7,947 nucleotides of DNA, taken from Candidatus Sifarchaeum subterraneum (lineage in GTDB: Archaea > Asgardarchaeota > Sifarchaeia > Sifarchaeales > Sifarchaeaceae). This document shows, one piece after another, positions 6,225 through 7,947 of this stretch. The notes beneath the pieces are model-generated. The model searched no databases, was not told the origin of the DNA, and was given only the letters and a program-made list of their open reading frames with translations. The DNA is taken from the NCBI GenBank assembly GCA_016292335.1, contig JAECRX010000055.1, positions 1-7,947 of the forward strand. Reading direction: 5' to 3'. Numbering within the stretch: the stretch's first letter is position 1; each line of letters opens with the position of its first letter. A program made the position numbers and the translations under genes.

Positions 6225-7409
6225 GTGGGTGGTCTTCAACCTAAAAAAGGAATAACTTTTGAAGTTAAAGTAGTAGCCTATCTACTAACCTCTGAATATG
6301 ATTTTGATTCTTTTAAATTAGATCTTAGAGAGCCAATAGAGTTTGATATATATCTAAACCCCTATCCACGTGAATATACTTCCTTTGATATAGAAGTGGA
6401 CCTTGATATCTACTTTAAATCAAAGAGAAGTACACAATTTCTCTTCGAGTGCAAGGCTGGCGATAGATCAACAATTGGTCCCAAATCTGGTGGTTTCATT
6501 GATGCATTAAGTAAGTTTTACGCACTCAAAAAATATCGCGATGCTGAGGAAAAGAGAGGATTTCCTGTACAGTTTGTATTTGCAACAAATATGAATCCCC
6601 GAAAAATAATTAGTTTTATCCAAAATCCTACAAAAGACCTAATTAAAACCATAAAATTAAAACTAACAAGAGAATTACAGAAGAAAGGTGCAATACTAAA
6701 AACAAATTCTATTAACGTAGAAGAGCTCAGCAATTTTATTCGTTCTATCTTTGTGATTTATCTATCCGAGAAGAAGTTTGATTCAGTGGAGGACAATTTT
6801 AAATTTGCTGAAAATATCAAAAAGGTATTAGATAAAGTAAAATCAAAAAAGAAGTCTCCTATACATGGTGTCAGTCCATATGTCTCTATAGAGGATGCGT
6901 TCGATATTTATGTTGGAAGAATTAAAAATCTACGGGAGAAAGACCTTGAAAATATTAAAGTAGAACAAATTATGGACGTCTATATTGGTTTTGATGTCTC
7001 CCTTGAGGACACTATTGATTTAATAAGGCGACAAATTGAGCAAAATATTGCTTGTAGAGAACTTTCTCTAAAAGAGTTCAATCTTAGTGTACAATTAATT
7101 AATAAGACTCTAAACGCACTAGATGTTTATGGTCCCCTCACAAAATTGGTTAACAGTCTCTTACCTGACTATAGGGTCTTTATCTACTCTGATCTAGAAA
7201 ACTTTTTGTTATATAACCCAAAAATAATTGCAAAAATTGTTTCAGAATCTAGATTTTTCGAAAGAAATGGTTTTGACCTTAATAAAATTAAAAATAAAGC
7301 AGGAATCAAAATAAGCGCTGATGTATTAATAGAGGTCGCTATAGATTCATATGCTGTTGAGAAAGGTCACAGATTGAGTCCAAGAAAATTTATATTGGAA
7401 CTGGATTAA
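6225..7409 (+). CDS. PD-(D/E)XK (restriction-endonuclease-like) nuclease, candidate effector of the Argonaute system
   Basis: Probable metal-dependent DNA or RNA nuclease. The N-terminal 140 residues show the PD-(D/E)XK layout: GITFEVKVVAYLL (9-21) with Glu13 in the first helix, then EVDLDIYF (57-64) with D59/D61, and FECKAGD (74-80) giving the E75-x-K77 pair. A helix rich in K and Y (SKFYALKKY) and a QFVFATN strand follow, as in Mrr/RecB-like nucleases. Residues about 150-394 are mostly helical; I recognise no domain there, and it may bind the Argonaute or sense activation. It starts with GTG 11 bases after the Argonaute stop, so both are probably made from one transcript. Catalytically inactive long-B pAgos are known to be paired with effectors, including a RecB-like nuclease family (BPAN) that causes abortive infection; this gene is placed like one, though I cannot say it belongs to that family. 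Confidence 0.75.
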   Translation: MGGLQPKKGITFEVKVVAYLLTSEYDFDSFKLDLREPIEFDIYLNPYPREYTSFDIEVDLDIYFKSKRSTQFLFECKAGDRSTIGPKSGGFIDALSKFYALKKYRDAEEKRGFPVQFVFATNMNPRKIISFIQNPTKDLIKTIKLKLTRELQKKGAILKTNSINVEELSNFIRSIFVIYLSEKKFDSVEDNFKFAENIKKVLDKVKSKKKSPIHGVSPYVSIEDAFDIYVGRIKNLREKDLENIKVEQIMDVYIGFDVSLEDTIDLIRRQIEQNIACRELSLKEFNLSVQLINKTLNALDVYGPLTKLVNSLLPDYRVFIYSDLENFLLYNPKIIAKIVSESRFFERNGFDLNKIKNKAGIKISADVLIEVAIDSYAVEKGHRLSPRKFILELD

Positions 7410-7419
7410 CATGAACTTT

Positions 7420-7435
7420 ATAAAATAAATTTTAT
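7420..7435 (+). terminator. AT-only hairpin after the nuclease gene
   Basis: ATAAAAT (7420-7426) and ATTTTAT (7429-7435) are perfect inverted repeats with an AA spacer, just past the operon's last stop codon. The stem contains no GC pair and is weak, and there is no long T run immediately after it, so it is only a candidate 3' boundary. Confidence 0.2.
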
Positions 7436-7645
7436 TCAGAGTTATTTGTTACTATTCTTGGTAGACAAAAATCTAGATTCTTGATTTCTCCTTTCACGCT
7501 ATTCATGTTTAACCGATCAATTTGAGAAATATCTATCTGATAATAGTAAGTAGAGAGCTACAATTATCGGCAAGAACTGGAACCGTTATTACATATTGAC
7601 AAACTACTCTATCAATTCTTTGAGGGCTGCTCACTTATTGGTTTG

Positions 7646-7657
7646 CTTTTTTATTTT
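7646..7657 (+). terminator. Oligo-T stretch, possible archaeal terminator
   Basis: CTTTTTTATTTT is the longest T-rich run on the + strand after the operon. Archaeal RNA polymerase ends transcription on such tracts without a hairpin. The following ATTTTAAAAT (7653-7662) is a palindrome and could equally be a TATA-like element. Confidence 0.25.
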
Positions 7658-7660
7658 AAA

Positions 7661-7915
7661 ATGTTTAAAATTAAGCTTGAAACACAAAAATCGCACCAAA
7701 CCAACCAAACCTCTAGGTAAAAGAATTCACAAAACAATATCAAGATTTGCTCTGCCATAAGTCAATTGCGTGAAATCAATATTTATGCTGAATTTAGTGG
7801 GGTTATCAAAGATTTTCCAACTATAGTTTTAAACCCATACGCAAAAAGAAAATGCAACGAAGCAATAGGAAAAATGGCACAAGCATTATTCAAGTATCCT
7901 GATTGGATATACTAA
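7661..7915 (+). pseudogene. Decayed reading frame resembling a phage P27-type small terminase subunit
   Basis: From the ATG at 7661 one frame reads 19 codons, meets a TAA at 7718-7720, and then continues for 64 sense codons to the TAA at 7913. The part after the internal stop has no ATG near its beginning but looks like protein: ISQLREINIYAEFSGVI, then PTIVLNPYAKRK, then AIGKMAQALFKYPDWIY. The order of a Gly, a conserved NP, a Lys-rich helix and an (A/K)xxLxxxP ending is that of P27-family small terminase subunits, which start DNA packaging in tailed phages. The frame is in fact open from 7550 apart from the one stop. It is shorter than a normal member and has a nonsense codon, so I read it as a virus-derived remnant. 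Family assignment is tentative; a chance open frame is possible. Confidence 0.35.
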
Positions 7916-7947
7916 CACCCTATAATTTCTAGATTTGTAAGCATAAA

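Larger units (their letters stand above)
7410..7660. other. Intergenic region after the Argonaute operon
   Basis: No intact gene or RNA gene is evident. It begins with an AT-only hairpin 10 bases after the nuclease stop. The frame of the decayed reading frame downstream is already open from 7550, after three consecutive in-frame stops at 7541-7549. It ends in an oligo-T stretch. Confidence 0.5.

Noticed and set aside
7695..7711. Short tandem repeat ACCAAACC-A-ACCAAACC, with a complementary TTGGTTTG at 7638-7645
   Set aside because: Only two 8-bp copies, and the possible stem would have a loop of about 50 bases. It lies in the decayed frame and shows no sign of function.

Overview
The window looks archaeal. 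It is AT-rich throughout, Ile ATA and Arg AGA/AGG codons are common, and the first gene of the main operon has no Shine-Dalgarno sequence while the two genes behind it do, which is a common archaeal arrangement. A lineage such as Nitrososphaeria (Thaumarchaeota) would fit, but this is inference from style and not from a marker gene.

Layout, all on the + strand: (1) 1-750, the C-terminal part of a P2-type (Ca2+-ATPase-like) cation pump whose start lies outside the window. Its stop codon sits in a perfect small hairpin. (2) 846-1757, a divergent HhH-GPD (endonuclease III/MutY-like) DNA glycosylase with a C-terminal four-cysteine Fe-S motif. (3) 1758-2146, a 389-bp gap with a 13-bp palindrome and weak TATA-like sequences. 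(4) 2147-7409, a tight three-gene operon: a 513-residue multidomain protein (possible degenerate RNase HII/HIII-like N-terminus, Cys-rich knuckle, DUF2797/GIY-YIG-like C-terminus), an 841-residue long prokaryotic Argonaute (pAgo) with PAZ-like, MID and PIWI regions, and a 394-residue PD-(D/E)XK nuclease. (5) 7410-7947, a non-coding tail holding a decayed reading frame whose last part resembles a phage P27-type small terminase subunit.

The operon is the main interest. The PIWI domain appears catalytically dead (Asn at the first catalytic Asp and Asn at the fourth position), as in long-B pAgos, which are known to use guides for target recognition and pass the killing step to a co-encoded effector. 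The PD-(D/E)XK protein is the obvious effector candidate. The DUF2797 fusion is a second, unexplained partner that may bind or cut nucleic acid. I propose a three-component Argonaute defence system. The operon organisation is directly visible, the domain calls rest on motif reading, and the defence role is inference from pAgo family knowledge.
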